Below are positions 53,440 through 62,208 of a stretch of DNA of 64,000 nucleotides, piece after piece (the first letter of the stretch is position 1; each line of letters opens with the position of its first letter). The stretch is taken from the NCBI RefSeq assembly GCF_023566055.1, contig NZ_JALIQP010000003.1, positions 310,001 to 374,000 of the forward strand, written 5' to 3'. The notes beneath the pieces were generated by a model that was not told where the DNA came from, searched no databases, and was given only the letters and a program-made list of their open reading frames with translations. A program made the translations under genes and the position numbers. Source of the stretch: Halosolutus amylolyticus. Lineage in GTDB: Archaea > Halobacteriota > Halobacteria > Halobacteriales > Natrialbaceae.

Positions 53440-53739
53440 TCAGCGGATCGAAACGACTGTCAGGAACACGAGTGCGAGGAACTGCAGGCCCCGCATGCCA
53501 AGCACAGCCAGCTGTGCCGTGCGCGATCCGGAATAGAGCATTCCCATGCTAACGAAGAACGAGAGGGCGACGAGGTTCTCGAGGAGCAGTATCGCGGCGA
53601 ACCCGAGCAGTCCGAGCGTGAGCGGCGTTCGGAATTCCAGGTAATTTCGCACCCAGACGCTCCCCAGTACGAGGAGGAGAACGATATTCAGCCCGGAAAG
53701 GACGGTCGCAACCGTCATCAATGAGGTCATTTCGGCCAT
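53440..53739 (-). CDS. Small membrane protein paired with an ArsR-like regulator
   Basis: 99 residues from the ATG at 53739, with three hydrophobic helices (LSGLNIVLLLVLGSVWVRNY, TLGLLGFAAILLLENLVALS, LRGLQFLALVFLTVV-type end). I recall haloarchaeal proteins of this size (DUF7521-like) always next to a small winged-helix gene, as here (40 nt downstream of it). It may be the membrane partner of that regulator. No enzymatic motif. Confidence 0.75.
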   Translation of the reverse strand: MAEMTSLMTVATVLSGLNIVLLLVLGSVWVRNYLEFRTPLTLGLLGFAAILLLENLVALSFFVSMGMLYSGSRTAQLAVLGMRGLQFLALVFLTVVSIR

Positions 53740-53778
53740 TGTCAATTCGGTGTGTCAGTGTCCATGTGTATCGTGTTG

Positions 53779-54084
53779 CTACGGTGATCCGTCGTCGTTC
53801 GGGCGGTCGGTATCGACGCGATCGGTGATTCGTTCGAACGCGTCGCGGTTCCGTTCGAATCGGTCGGTGAGGAAATACAGTGCGCCGTAGTCTTCGTTTC
53901 CCGCTTCGACCACGTCGTGATCGACGAGCATGTCGAGGTGGTGACGGACGGTGTTGTAGTCGAGTTCGAGTTCCTCGGCGATCTGGTTGGCGTTCCGTGG
54001 CCGATCGTCGAGCTGGCGGATGATGCGCGTCCGGTTCGGTCCGCCGCGCGTTCCCGCCAGCAAGTACCACAGCGCCTTCTCCAT
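53779..54084 (-). CDS. ArsR-like winged-helix regulator
   Basis: 101 residues. HTH with RTRIIRQLDDRPRNANQIAE then ELELDYNTVRHHLDMLVDHDVVE and a short C-terminal wing/dimer part. ATG at 54084; the upstream frame is arginine-rich and not family-like. No metal-binding Cys is present, so it is not a classical ArsR. First gene of the regulator-membrane-protein pair; 61 nt from the sulfite-oxidase-like gene. Confidence 0.85.
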   Translation of the reverse strand: MEKALWYLLAGTRGGPNRTRIIRQLDDRPRNANQIAEELELDYNTVRHHLDMLVDHDVVEAGNEDYGALYFLTDRFERNRDAFERITDRVDTDRPNDDGSP

Positions 54085-54145
54085 CGCCAGTCCGGTAATC
54101 GTACACCGATGTGCGGTAAAGTACTCCCGCCGTCGCGGCCGAGAA

Positions 54146-55621
54146 TCACGGGGCGATCGTTTTCGAGACCCACCCCGTCGCCCCGCTCGGGAACGCCTTC
54201 GATCGGTCTTCGGGCTGACGCGCCCCGGTACCGTCGATCGCCCGGACGACGACCTCGTGTTTCCCCTCCTGCTCGAAGACGTATCGCCACTGGCGCCAGA
54301 CGTCGTCTCCGGGTAACGGCTGCGAGAGTTCGGCATCCGCCCACGTGTCGCCCCCGTCGGTCGACACTTCCACGCGATCGATGCCGCGCGTCCCGGCGTA
54401 TGCGTGGCCGGCGACCTCGAGACGGCCGTCATCGAGGCGCACGTGGTCCCAGAGTTTGGCGACGGTGTTTACGGGCCCGGTCCCGTGCCATCCCCGCTGT
54501 TCCCAGTAGCCGTCCATCTCCTCGTCGAGCAACTCGATTTCGTCGAGCCACTTGACGTTCGTCTCCCCCCAGTGGCCGGGAACGAGGACGCGCACGGGAT
54601 GGCCGTGGGACCGCGGGAGCGGCTGTCCGTTCATCTCCCAGGCGAGGAACGCGTCCTCGAGCGCGTCGATCGGGAACTGGACGAAGTAGCCGTCTTCGGC
54701 CCGGAGCATCGCACAGCCACACGCTCCGTCGGGATCGGCCTCGTCCAGGATCGGCTCGATCGGCGTCCCGGTCCAGACGGCCGTGTCCATCTTCCGGCCG
54801 TTCAGATCCTCGCCGACGCACCGCAAGGTCACGTATCGGTGTTCGATCGGCATGTCGGTCAACTCCGCGAACGTGACCGTCACGTCGTTCTCGACGGTTC
54901 CGGTGACCGTCATCGACCAGTCGTCGGCCGGCACGCGGGGATCGAACTCCGCGATGTCGACGTTGTAGAACTCGTCGATCGAACTGACGAGTCCGGGCAG
55001 GTCGTCGCTGGCGACGTCGAGGGCGTACTCGTCGGCCTGCCGGAGCAATTGTTCCACGGCATCGCTTCGCTCCACGTTCGTACCGTAGCCGGGGTCGGGT
55101 TCGGACACCAGGCGACCGAAGACGGCAGAGAGGCCGACGAACGCGAGTACACCTGCCCCGGAGACGAGTACTTGCCGCCGGGAGGGATCGAATCGGTCTG
55201 CTGTACGCGAACCGATGCCGATCCCGGAGAACGCGGCCACTGGAACGGCCGCCGCGACGGCGACCAGCGGATCCGTCGTGAGCGCTGCGGTCGTTCCCCA
55301 GGCGAGGACGCCCGCGAATCCGACGCCGACGATCGGTCGATCGAGCCATCGTGCGGTCAGGAGACCGATCAGGGCCGCGCCGGCGAGCAACCCGATCGCG
55401 ATGGCGAACGAAAGCGCGACGTGCAAGAGGTGGGCCTCCTCGCCGACGTTCTGAATCATCCAGGCGACGATCGCTCCCGGCGTCGCGCGAACGACGAGCG
55501 CGTCGATGGGCGCGACGACGAACCGTCTCGTATACCCCGTGAACGCAAACGAGCTGGCGACGCCGGTGATTCCGGCCAGGATGGCGAATACTACGTCGCT
55601 ACGGGACGGGGACGTGTGCAT
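54146..55621 (-). CDS. Membrane-anchored molybdopterin (sulfite-oxidase-like) enzyme
   Basis: 491 residues. About five N-terminal membrane helices (about 12-165) are followed by an external molybdopterin domain whose cofactor Cys is in VTLRCVGEDLNGRKMDTAVW (about residue 265). The substrate pocket SHGHPVRVLVPGHWGETNVK and a C-terminal Ig-like dimerisation domain (about 400-490: IDRVEVSTDGGDTWADAEL) follow, as in sulfite oxidase. It probably oxidises sulfite or reduces a related oxo-acid outside the membrane. A TATA-like AAAAAGCC lies about 30 nt before the ATG at 55621. Confidence 0.9.
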   Translation of the reverse strand: MHTSPSRSDVVFAILAGITGVASSFAFTGYTRRFVVAPIDALVVRATPGAIVAWMIQNVGEEAHLLHVALSFAIAIGLLAGAALIGLLTARWLDRPIVGVGFAGVLAWGTTAALTTDPLVAVAAAVPVAAFSGIGIGSRTADRFDPSRRQVLVSGAGVLAFVGLSAVFGRLVSEPDPGYGTNVERSDAVEQLLRQADEYALDVASDDLPGLVSSIDEFYNVDIAEFDPRVPADDWSMTVTGTVENDVTVTFAELTDMPIEHRYVTLRCVGEDLNGRKMDTAVWTGTPIEPILDEADPDGACGCAMLRAEDGYFVQFPIDALEDAFLAWEMNGQPLPRSHGHPVRVLVPGHWGETNVKWLDEIELLDEEMDGYWEQRGWHGTGPVNTVAKLWDHVRLDDGRLEVAGHAYAGTRGIDRVEVSTDGGDTWADAELSQPLPGDDVWRQWRYVFEQEGKHEVVVRAIDGTGARQPEDRSKAFPSGATGWVSKTIAP

Positions 55622-55923
55622 AGTATCCCCATTCGAGGATGTGCGCAAGTGGCTTTTTCAAAGTCCAACCAAATTCCGTTCAGGTTCGACTCAAATCCCC
55701 GCCAAATCCAGTCCGAAGGCTTTCGAACGGTCCGCGGAACGGAGGTTCGAACTACGTCGATCAGCGGCGGCACGCGCTTCGCACCGCTCGGCGGTGATCT
55801 CGGCGTCGCGTTCGTCGATCCGCGCCTGTAGATCCTCGCTCCAATCCCTCGATGGGGACCCGACGGTCACTCTCCCGTCGATCGACCAAATCTTTGTGGG
55901 ATAGCCGATCCAACGACCACCCG
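55622..55923. other. Divergent promoter region
   Basis: 302 bp between the sulfite-oxidase-like gene and the rhomboid gene. A minus-strand AAAAAGCC box is at about 55653-55660. On the right, AATCTTTG (about 55888-55895) lies about 30 nt before the ATG at 55924. No gene seen between. Confidence 0.5.
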
Positions 55924-57876
55924 ATGCCGATCACACCGACGCAGGTCGTTCTCGTGGTGGCGGTGCTCGTCGCGCTGGGGTTCGTCTGGTACACGGGGGG
56001 TCGGGGGCGCTGGCGATCGCTCGTCGCGGACCGGTTCGTCTACGGGGTCCCGTGGGGGACCGCCGTCACCGTCGCGATCGTCGTCGCGTTCTACGTGCTG
56101 GTCCAGAGCAACGTCCGCCACGTGTCCGATCCGGTCACGCTCCCGTTCGTCACGTGGTCGTACTTCTACCCGACCGGACTCCTCACGGCCGGGATCGCTC
56201 ACGGCTCGCCGGGCCACATCGCCTCGAACATGGCCGGGACGCTCGCGTTCGCGCCGATCGCCGAGTACGCGTGGGGCCACTACCCGCCGTCGACCCGATC
56301 GAGGGGCGTGCACGGAACAGGCGCGGACGGCACACGCGCGGAGGGATGGCTCGCCCGCCCGTGGGTTCGGGCCGTCGTCGTGTTCCCGGCCGCGCTCCTC
56401 GCCGCCGCGTTCCTGACCGCGGTGTTCGGGCTGGGGCCGGGCCTCGGGTTCTCCGGCGCGGTGTTCGCGATCGCCGGCTTCGCCGTCGTGACCTACCCGA
56501 TCTCGACGGTCGTCGCCATCGTCGCGGCGAGCGCGCTCCAGACGCTGTACCTGGCGCTTTCCCAGCCGATCGTCCGGGAGACGATCGAGCCCGGCACGCC
56601 CGCGCCGCCGGCGTGGGCCGGGATCGGCTTCCAGGCCCACCTGCTCGGCTTCCTGCTGGGCGTCGTCGTCGGGGCCGTCCTGCTGGGCCACCGCGGACGG
56701 CGGCCGGCGGCCGAACGCGTGTTCTTCGCGGCGCTGTTGCTCGGCCTCGTCCAGTCGCTCTGGCTGCTCGTCTCGAGCGGCGACGACGTCTACACCCTCT
56801 ATCGCGGTGCGGGCGTCGTCCTCGTGATCGGCCTGACGCTTCTGCTCACCGTCGCGATCGCGGGACGCGCCCGACCGTTGCCGCGTCCCCTCTCCGTCCT
56901 CCCTCGCGCCCCCACGCGGCGCCGGCTCGCGATCGGCTGGCTCGCCGTCCTCACGATCGGGGTGATCGCAGGTATCGTCGCGGGCGTGGTCCGGGACGAC
57001 GTCCCGCTCGCCCCGGCGGTGGGGGCCTCGCTCGTCGCCGCCGTCGTGCTCGCGCTACCGGCACTCCCGCCGATCGTCCCCGATCGAATCTACGCGGGCC
57101 CGGTGACCCGTCGCGGGGCCGCGTTCGCGCTCCTGGTCGGTCTGACCGTTCTCGTCGCGCTCCCGAGCGTGCCGTTCAACCTGCTGGTCGTCGGGAGCGA
57201 CGCCGTGCCCGGTTCCGGGGGCGTCGCGGTCGGCGGCTACACGGTCACCTACGAGGAGAACGCGACCCCCGGCCAGACCCCGATCGTCGCCCCGGACGAC
57301 GTGGACGATGACGAGGAACTCCTCGACGTCCAGCAGAGCGGGCTGTTTGTCGTCAACGACAATCGCGAGATCTGGACCGTCGGGGAGCGCGCGGCCGTCA
57401 TCGCCCACGAGGGCACCGCGTCGGTCGAACTCGGCGGGATCGGCTGGCGAGAGACCGTTCACGCCGAGCGCACCGGCTGGGACGTCGTCGGCAACGACAG
57501 CGCCTACGTCGTCGATCTCACGCACGACGGCGAGACGACTCGCTCGTTCGCGTCGGATCCGGTGCGGGCCGCGGCCACGATCGACGGGCACGCGATCGAC
57601 GTCGCCCCGACCGACGACGCGTTCCTGCTTCGGGTCACGAGCGACGGGGACCTCGTCGGCGAAACCGAGATTCCCGCGGTGAACGGGACGGCGACGGTCG
57701 GCGACGTCCAGTTCGCGACCGAGCGCCCGGAGACCGACGACGGCGACGGGAGCGGCGGCGATGACACGGCGGGCAACGACACCGATGGCGACGCGGCCGA
57801 CGAGCGCGTGCGCGTGTTCGCGTCGATCGACGACACCGAGGTCCTGATCGCCGAGCGGGAGACGTACGCCGACTGA
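55924..57876 (+). CDS. Rhomboid-family intramembrane protease with a C-terminal external domain
   Basis: 650 residues. Rhomboid core (about 30-260): HGSPGHIASNMAGTLAFAPI resembles the conserved L-H-N region, the catalytic Ser is in GLGFSGAVFAIAGFAVVTYP (Ser177), and the catalytic His in FQAHLLGFLLGV (His239). More membrane helices follow (about 265-440), then an about 200-residue external beta-rich domain (YTVTYEENATPGQTP onward) with an Asp/Gly-rich linker. Longer than typical rhomboids; the extra helices and domain are probably substrate or partner modules. It acts on membrane proteins in the lipid bilayer. Stop TGA overlaps palindromic element copy B. Confidence 0.88.
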   Translation: MPITPTQVVLVVAVLVALGFVWYTGGRGRWRSLVADRFVYGVPWGTAVTVAIVVAFYVLVQSNVRHVSDPVTLPFVTWSYFYPTGLLTAGIAHGSPGHIASNMAGTLAFAPIAEYAWGHYPPSTRSRGVHGTGADGTRAEGWLARPWVRAVVVFPAALLAAAFLTAVFGLGPGLGFSGAVFAIAGFAVVTYPISTVVAIVAASALQTLYLALSQPIVRETIEPGTPAPPAWAGIGFQAHLLGFLLGVVVGAVLLGHRGRRPAAERVFFAALLLGLVQSLWLLVSSGDDVYTLYRGAGVVLVIGLTLLLTVAIAGRARPLPRPLSVLPRAPTRRRLAIGWLAVLTIGVIAGIVAGVVRDDVPLAPAVGASLVAAVVLALPALPPIVPDRIYAGPVTRRGAAFALLVGLTVLVALPSVPFNLLVVGSDAVPGSGGVAVGGYTVTYEENATPGQTPIVAPDDVDDDEELLDVQQSGLFVVNDNREIWTVGERAAVIAHEGTASVELGGIGWRETVHAERTGWDVVGNDSAYVVDLTHDGETTRSFASDPVRAAATIDGHAIDVAPTDDAFLLRVTSDGDLVGETEIPAVNGTATVGDVQFATERPETDDGDGSGGDDTAGNDTDGDAADERVRVFASIDDTEVLIAERETYAD

Positions 57877-57955
57877 TACGGACTGCTGTAGTCAATTACC
57901 GCCGATCACCAGGACGGGGTCGGCGATCGGCGGTAAATAGTTACAGCAATCCGTA
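57876..57955. repeat. Palindromic intergenic element, copy B
   Basis: Ends ATACGGACTGCTGTAG and TTACAGCAATCCGTA, with an inner stem TTACCGCCGATC / GATCGGCGGTAA that differs from copies A and C yet still pairs. Starts within the stop codon of the rhomboid gene. Confidence 0.85.
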
Positions 57956-58065
57956 CGAGTCGCCGTCCGACCGACCTGTCCGATCGCCTCGCGTGGTCCC
58001 GTCGCCCGCTCCGGCCGACACTGTTAGTACACGGGTTCTTCAGGTGCCGGCCTCGAACACCGACT

Positions 58066-59121
58066 ATGACACGGATCGGAATCGTCGGCGCGGGCGCGGC
58101 CGCGGCGGCCGCGACGTACGCCCTCGAGGAGACGATTGACGACGCGTCGGTGACGGTTCTCGAGAAGTCCCGGGGCGTCTGCGGCCGGGCCGCGACGCGA
58201 CGGCACGACGGCGTCGTCTACGACTACGGCGCGAACTACATCAAGTCCGACGACGATCGGGTGGTCGATCTCCTGACCGAAACGCTCGATACCGATGGAC
58301 TGGTCGACATCGAAGAACCGATCTGGACGTTCGACCGCGACGGAACCGTTTCGGAGGGCCGGGACGCCGACGAGCACAAGTGGACCTACCGGCGGGGCCT
58401 CACCCAGCTCGCCAAGCGGCTGTTCGCCCGGACCGACGCGACCGTCCACCGGGAGACACGGGTAGAACGGCTGATCCGCGAAACCGGCGACGGCACCAGC
58501 ACTCCGCAGTGGCGACTCGAGGACGACGACGGCGAGTCGTGGGGCCCCTTCGACGTCCTCTGTCTGAACCCGCCGGCACCCCAGACGGCCGATCTGCTCC
58601 GATCGGCCGCGTGGGACGCCGACCTGCGCCCGCGACTCGTCGAGGCGATCGAGGCCGTCCCCTACCGGACGGTCTGGACGGGAGTCCTGCACTACCCGTT
58701 CGAACTCGAGACGCCCTACTACGCGCTGGTGAACACGGACAAGGCCCACGAGATCGGGTGGATCGCCCGCGAAGAGTGCAAACCCGGCCACGTCCCCGTC
58801 GGCGAGTCGGTGCTGATCGTGCAGGCGAACCACGACTGGTCGGTCGATCACTACGACGCCGACCCCGAGTCGAACCTCGACGAACTCGCGGCGATGACCG
58901 CCGACGTGCTCGACGACGATCGGCTCGCGAATCCCGACTGGACCGACTACCAGGGGTGGCGGTACGCGCAGCCGGAGGGGCAGGTGCGCGAGGAACCGAT
59001 TCGCGCGGCCGAGGACGCGAACTGCTACTGTCTCGGCGACTGGGTCGCCGGCGAGCCGCGGGTCCACGCCGCGGTCGGAAACGGACTCAACGTCGCCGAG
59101 CGGATCGCGCGCTCGCGGTGA
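58066..59121 (+). CDS. FAD-dependent amine-oxidase-like oxidoreductase
   Basis: 351 residues, renalase-like. Dinucleotide motif RIGIVGAGAAAAAATYALEE, a second VLEKSRGVCGRAATRRHDGV with the Arg-rich pyrophosphate part, and a C-terminal FAD loop GDWVAGEPRVHAAVGNGLNV. ATG at 58066. It stands alone and its substrate is unknown. TATA-like GTTAGTAC near 58023. Confidence 0.88.
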   Translation: MTRIGIVGAGAAAAAATYALEETIDDASVTVLEKSRGVCGRAATRRHDGVVYDYGANYIKSDDDRVVDLLTETLDTDGLVDIEEPIWTFDRDGTVSEGRDADEHKWTYRRGLTQLAKRLFARTDATVHRETRVERLIRETGDGTSTPQWRLEDDDGESWGPFDVLCLNPPAPQTADLLRSAAWDADLRPRLVEAIEAVPYRTVWTGVLHYPFELETPYYALVNTDKAHEIGWIAREECKPGHVPVGESVLIVQANHDWSVDHYDADPESNLDELAAMTADVLDDDRLANPDWTDYQGWRYAQPEGQVREEPIRAAEDANCYCLGDWVAGEPRVHAAVGNGLNVAERIARSR

Positions 59122-59162
59122 GCGGATACTCGATCGACGGCTCGTTCGATATCCGCGCCCTC

Positions 59163-59244
59163 ATACGGATTGCTGTACCGATGTACCGGCGCAACCGCGA
59201 TCCGGGCGGCGGTTGCGCCGGAACTGACTTACAGTAAACCGTAT
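59163..59244. repeat. Palindromic intergenic element, copy C
   Basis: Ends ATACGGATTGCTGT and ACAGTAAACCGTAT around a CCGGCGCAAC / GTTGCGCCGG stem as in copy A. Between two convergent genes; its right end forms the stop codon of the peptidase gene on the minus strand. Confidence 0.85.
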
Positions 59245-60428
59245 CACTCGATCGTCGGCCCGGATCCGATCGGGTAGTCGGTCAGGTTCTCGTAGCCGTC
59301 CTCGGTGACGACGATCAGGTCCTCGATGCGGACGCCGCCGACTGCGGGGTCGTAGATCCCGGGTTCGATCGTGATCACGTGACCGGGTTCGAGGTCGCCG
59401 CCGGCGGGGGCGACGCTCGGCTGTTCGTGGATGTCCAGGCCGACGCCGTGGCCGGTGCTGTGGATAAAGCCCGTCTCCGTCCCCGGATCGCTCCGCAGGG
59501 TCTCGTAGCCGGCGTCCTCGATCACGTCACAGGCCGCGTCGTGGACGTCGGCCCCGGTTACGCCGGGTTCGATCGCGTCGAGGGCGGCCTCGTAGGCCTC
59601 CCTCGTGACCTCGTACCGTCGTCGGGCCTCGTCGTCCGGGTCGCCGACGGCGACGGTTCGGGTCATGTCGGCGAAGTACTTCGTCTCCTTGTCCCGCGGG
59701 AAGATGTCGATCACGATCAGTTCGTCCGCCTCGAGCGGCCCGCTCCCGCGATCGTGCGGGTCGGCGGCGTCGGCCCCGCAGGCGACGATCGTGTCGTCGA
59801 GCGCACAGCCGTGACGGATCAGCGTGATCTCGATCTCCTCTTTGACGCGTTCGCTGGTGAGTGGGTCGCCCTCGTGGACGAGGACGCCGTCCTCGACGTC
59901 CGCGGACGCGATGAGGTCCTCTGCAGCCGCCATCGCGGCCTCGTTGGCCCGCTGGGTCGCCCGGATCTGCTCGATCTCCCACTCGGTCTTGGTCGCGCGG
60001 ACGTCCTCGACGATCCCGTCTGACTCGACCGTGACCGCGAGGCCGCGATCGCGGAGGCCGTCGGCGGTTCCCGTCGGGAACGATCGCGGGACGGCGATCG
60101 ACTCGGCGTCGCGATCGGCGAGGAATGCGGCCACGCCCCGGATTCGACCCCCGTACTGCCCGTACTCTGCGACCAGGTCCTGGTAGTCGTAGGCCGATCG
60201 GCGCGTGACGGTGTCCGCGTCCGCGTCCGAACTGGCGCGGCCGTACTCGAGACCCGAGATCAGCAGGTGGACCCCGCCGTCCGCGGTGACGAGCGTCTGG
60301 TAAGCGTCCGGCGCGTCGAAGCCGGAGACGTACCGCTGGTCCGAGTCCGAAGCATCGTCGTCGATGAGATAGCCGTCCAGTCCCTCCTCGTCCAGGTACG
60401 AGAGAAGCGGCGAGAGATCGGTCTCCAT
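59244..60428 (-). CDS. pepQ: M24-family Xaa-Pro dipeptidase/aminopeptidase
   Basis: 394 residues; start at 60428. N-terminal creatinase-like domain (about 1-150) and a C-terminal pita-bread peptidase with the five metal ligands in order: Asp in IVIDIFPRD, Asp in DMTRTVAVG, His in HSTGHGVGLDIHEQ, Glu in ITIEPGIYDP and Glu in VRIEDLIVV. It removes N-terminal residues before proline or splits Xaa-Pro dipeptides. Its stop is supplied by palindromic element copy C. Divergent from aroA. Confidence 0.93.
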   Translation of the reverse strand: METDLSPLLSYLDEEGLDGYLIDDDASDSDQRYVSGFDAPDAYQTLVTADGGVHLLISGLEYGRASSDADADTVTRRSAYDYQDLVAEYGQYGGRIRGVAAFLADRDAESIAVPRSFPTGTADGLRDRGLAVTVESDGIVEDVRATKTEWEIEQIRATQRANEAAMAAAEDLIASADVEDGVLVHEGDPLTSERVKEEIEITLIRHGCALDDTIVACGADAADPHDRGSGPLEADELIVIDIFPRDKETKYFADMTRTVAVGDPDDEARRRYEVTREAYEAALDAIEPGVTGADVHDAACDVIEDAGYETLRSDPGTETGFIHSTGHGVGLDIHEQPSVAPAGGDLEPGHVITIEPGIYDPAVGGVRIEDLIVVTEDGYENLTDYPIGSGPTIE

Positions 60429-60595
60429 GTCCGGTGATGTGCGATCGGCCCACATAATTGCCCGGATTCCGGCGGTGGGCGGACACTGCGACGGCCGACC
60501 CCGACGGCGCGCACCCCGCGGACCGTCGGGCCTCCGCCCCCGACGTATACTACCACCACCGGTATCGTGATAGGGCGGCCGGACGAGGACCCCGT

Positions 60596-61888
60596 ATGGA
60601 CGTTACCATCTCCCCGTCCCGTGTTCGCGGACGGGCCCGCGCGCCGCCGTCGAAGAGCTACACCCACCGGGCGATCCTCGCCTCGGGCTACGCCGACAGC
60701 GCGATCGTTCACGACGCGCTCTGGAGTGCGGACACGCGAGCGACCGCCCGCGCAGTGACCCTGTTCGGTGGCGATGTCTCGCGATCGGCCGACGGCACCC
60801 TCGAAATCTCGGGCTTCGACGGCCGGCCGGACGTCCCCGCGGACGTGATCGACTGCGACAACAGCGGCACGACGATGCGACTGGTCACTGCGGCGGCCGC
60901 ACTCGCCGACGGTACGTCGGTGCTTACGGGCGACGAGTCGCTCCGATCGCGCCCGCAGGGGCCGCTCCTCGAGGCGATTTCGGATCTCGGCGGCGAGGCG
61001 GAAAGCACCCGCGGGAACGGCCAGGCGCCGCTGGTCGTCACCGGACCCGTAGAGGGCGGCACGGTCTCGATCCCCGGCGACGTCTCCTCGCAGTACATCA
61101 CGGCACTCCTGATGGCAGGCGCGGTCACCGACGAGGGGATCGAGATCGACCTCGAGACGGAACTCAAGTCCGCGCCGTACGTCGATATCACGATCGAGGT
61201 GCTCGAGGCCTTCGGCGTCGAGGCCCGCCACACCGACGACGGGTTCGCGGTCCCGGGCGGCCAGCAGTACCGACCCGCCGACGGCGAGTACCACGTCCCC
61301 GGTGACTTCTCGTCGATCTCCTACCTCCTCGCGGCGGGCGCGATCGCCGGCGACGGGACGGTCACGATCGAGGGCGCACAGCCGAGCGCGCAGGGCGACA
61401 CCGCTATCGTCGACGTCGTCGATCGGATGGGCGCCGACGTCGACTGGGATCGCGACGCGGGGACGATCAACGTGTCGGCGGCACCGCTATCGGGGATCGA
61501 GGTCTCCGTCGCGGACACGCCGGACCTCCTGCCGACGATCGCGACGCTCGGCGCGGTCGCGGACGGCGACACCCGGATCGTGGACGCCGAACACGTCCGC
61601 TACAAGGAGACCGATCGCGTGAGCGCGATGGCGGAGGAACTCGGCTCGATGGGCGTCGAGACGACCGAGGAACACGATTCGCTGACGATCCACGGCGGCG
61701 AGTCGACGCTCGAGGGAGCGACCGTCGACGGCCGGGCCGACCACCGGATCGTCATGGCGCTCGCACTGGCCGGCCTCGTTGCCGACGGCGAGACGACGAT
61801 CGAGGGGGCCGAGCACGTGGACGTCTCCTTCCCCGGCTTTTTCGACGTGCTGTACGACCTGGGCGCGACGGTCGATCGCAACGACTAG
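60596..61888 (+). CDS. aroA: 3-phosphoshikimate 1-carboxyvinyltransferase (EPSP synthase)
   Basis: 430 residues, family length. Conserved motifs: [16 protein letters not shown] (catalytic Lys region), [38 protein letters not shown] and [17 protein letters not shown], then [13 protein letters not shown]. It makes EPSP from shikimate-3-phosphate and PEP in aromatic amino acid synthesis. The ATG at 60596 is the family start. It is class I by sequence and would be glyphosate-sensitive in that class. Confidence 0.96.
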   Translation: MDVTISPSRVRGRARAPPSKSYTHRAILASGYADSAIVHDALWSADTRATARAVTLFGGDVSRSADGTLEISGFDGRPDVPADVIDCDNSGTTMRLVTAAAALADGTSVLTGDESLRSRPQGPLLEAISDLGGEAESTRGNGQAPLVVTGPVEGGTVSIPGDVSSQYITALLMAGAVTDEGIEIDLETELKSAPYVDITIEVLEAFGVEARHTDDGFAVPGGQQYRPADGEYHVPGDFSSISYLLAAGAIAGDGTVTIEGAQPSAQGDTAIVDVVDRMGADVDWDRDAGTINVSAAPLSGIEVSVADTPDLLPTIATLGAVADGDTRIVDAEHVRYKETDRVSAMAEELGSMGVETTEEHDSLTIHGGESTLEGATVDGRADHRIVMALALAGLVADGETTIEGAEHVDVSFPGFFDVLYDLGATVDRND

Positions 61889-62208
61889 ACTACTGGTATC
61901 CGTCAATTCTCGATCGGACCGGGCCCCGGTCGAACCCTCGAGACCATCGACGCGTCGTCGGCGTGTCGTCGACAGCGATATCTCGGCCGACCCCGCTACC
62001 CTGCGAGCGGCGATCGCGATCGATCTTCCAGACGTCCGTGTGGCAGTCTCTCGGTCGGGGCCGAACTCCGTGACCCCCGTCCTGCATCAACGAGTACGGC
62101 GAGTTAGTCGCCGATGTATCTCGCCCGTCCGTTAGATTATTTCCACAACGAGTTATTACTGATCGCTGTCGCGTGAAGTATTATCCATGTTGCTAGCTAG
62201 GTACTACC
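61889..62208. other. Intergenic region upstream of livH
   Basis: 320 bp. The right end holds a TATA-like GTATTATCC (about 62178-62186), about 25-30 nt before livH. The rest shows no gene, repeat or RNA that I can support. Confidence 0.5.

Noticed and set aside
62187-62208. Upstream ATG before livH
   Set aside because: It is out of frame with livH and leads to no family-like sequence; the ATG at 62209 fits the promoter spacing.
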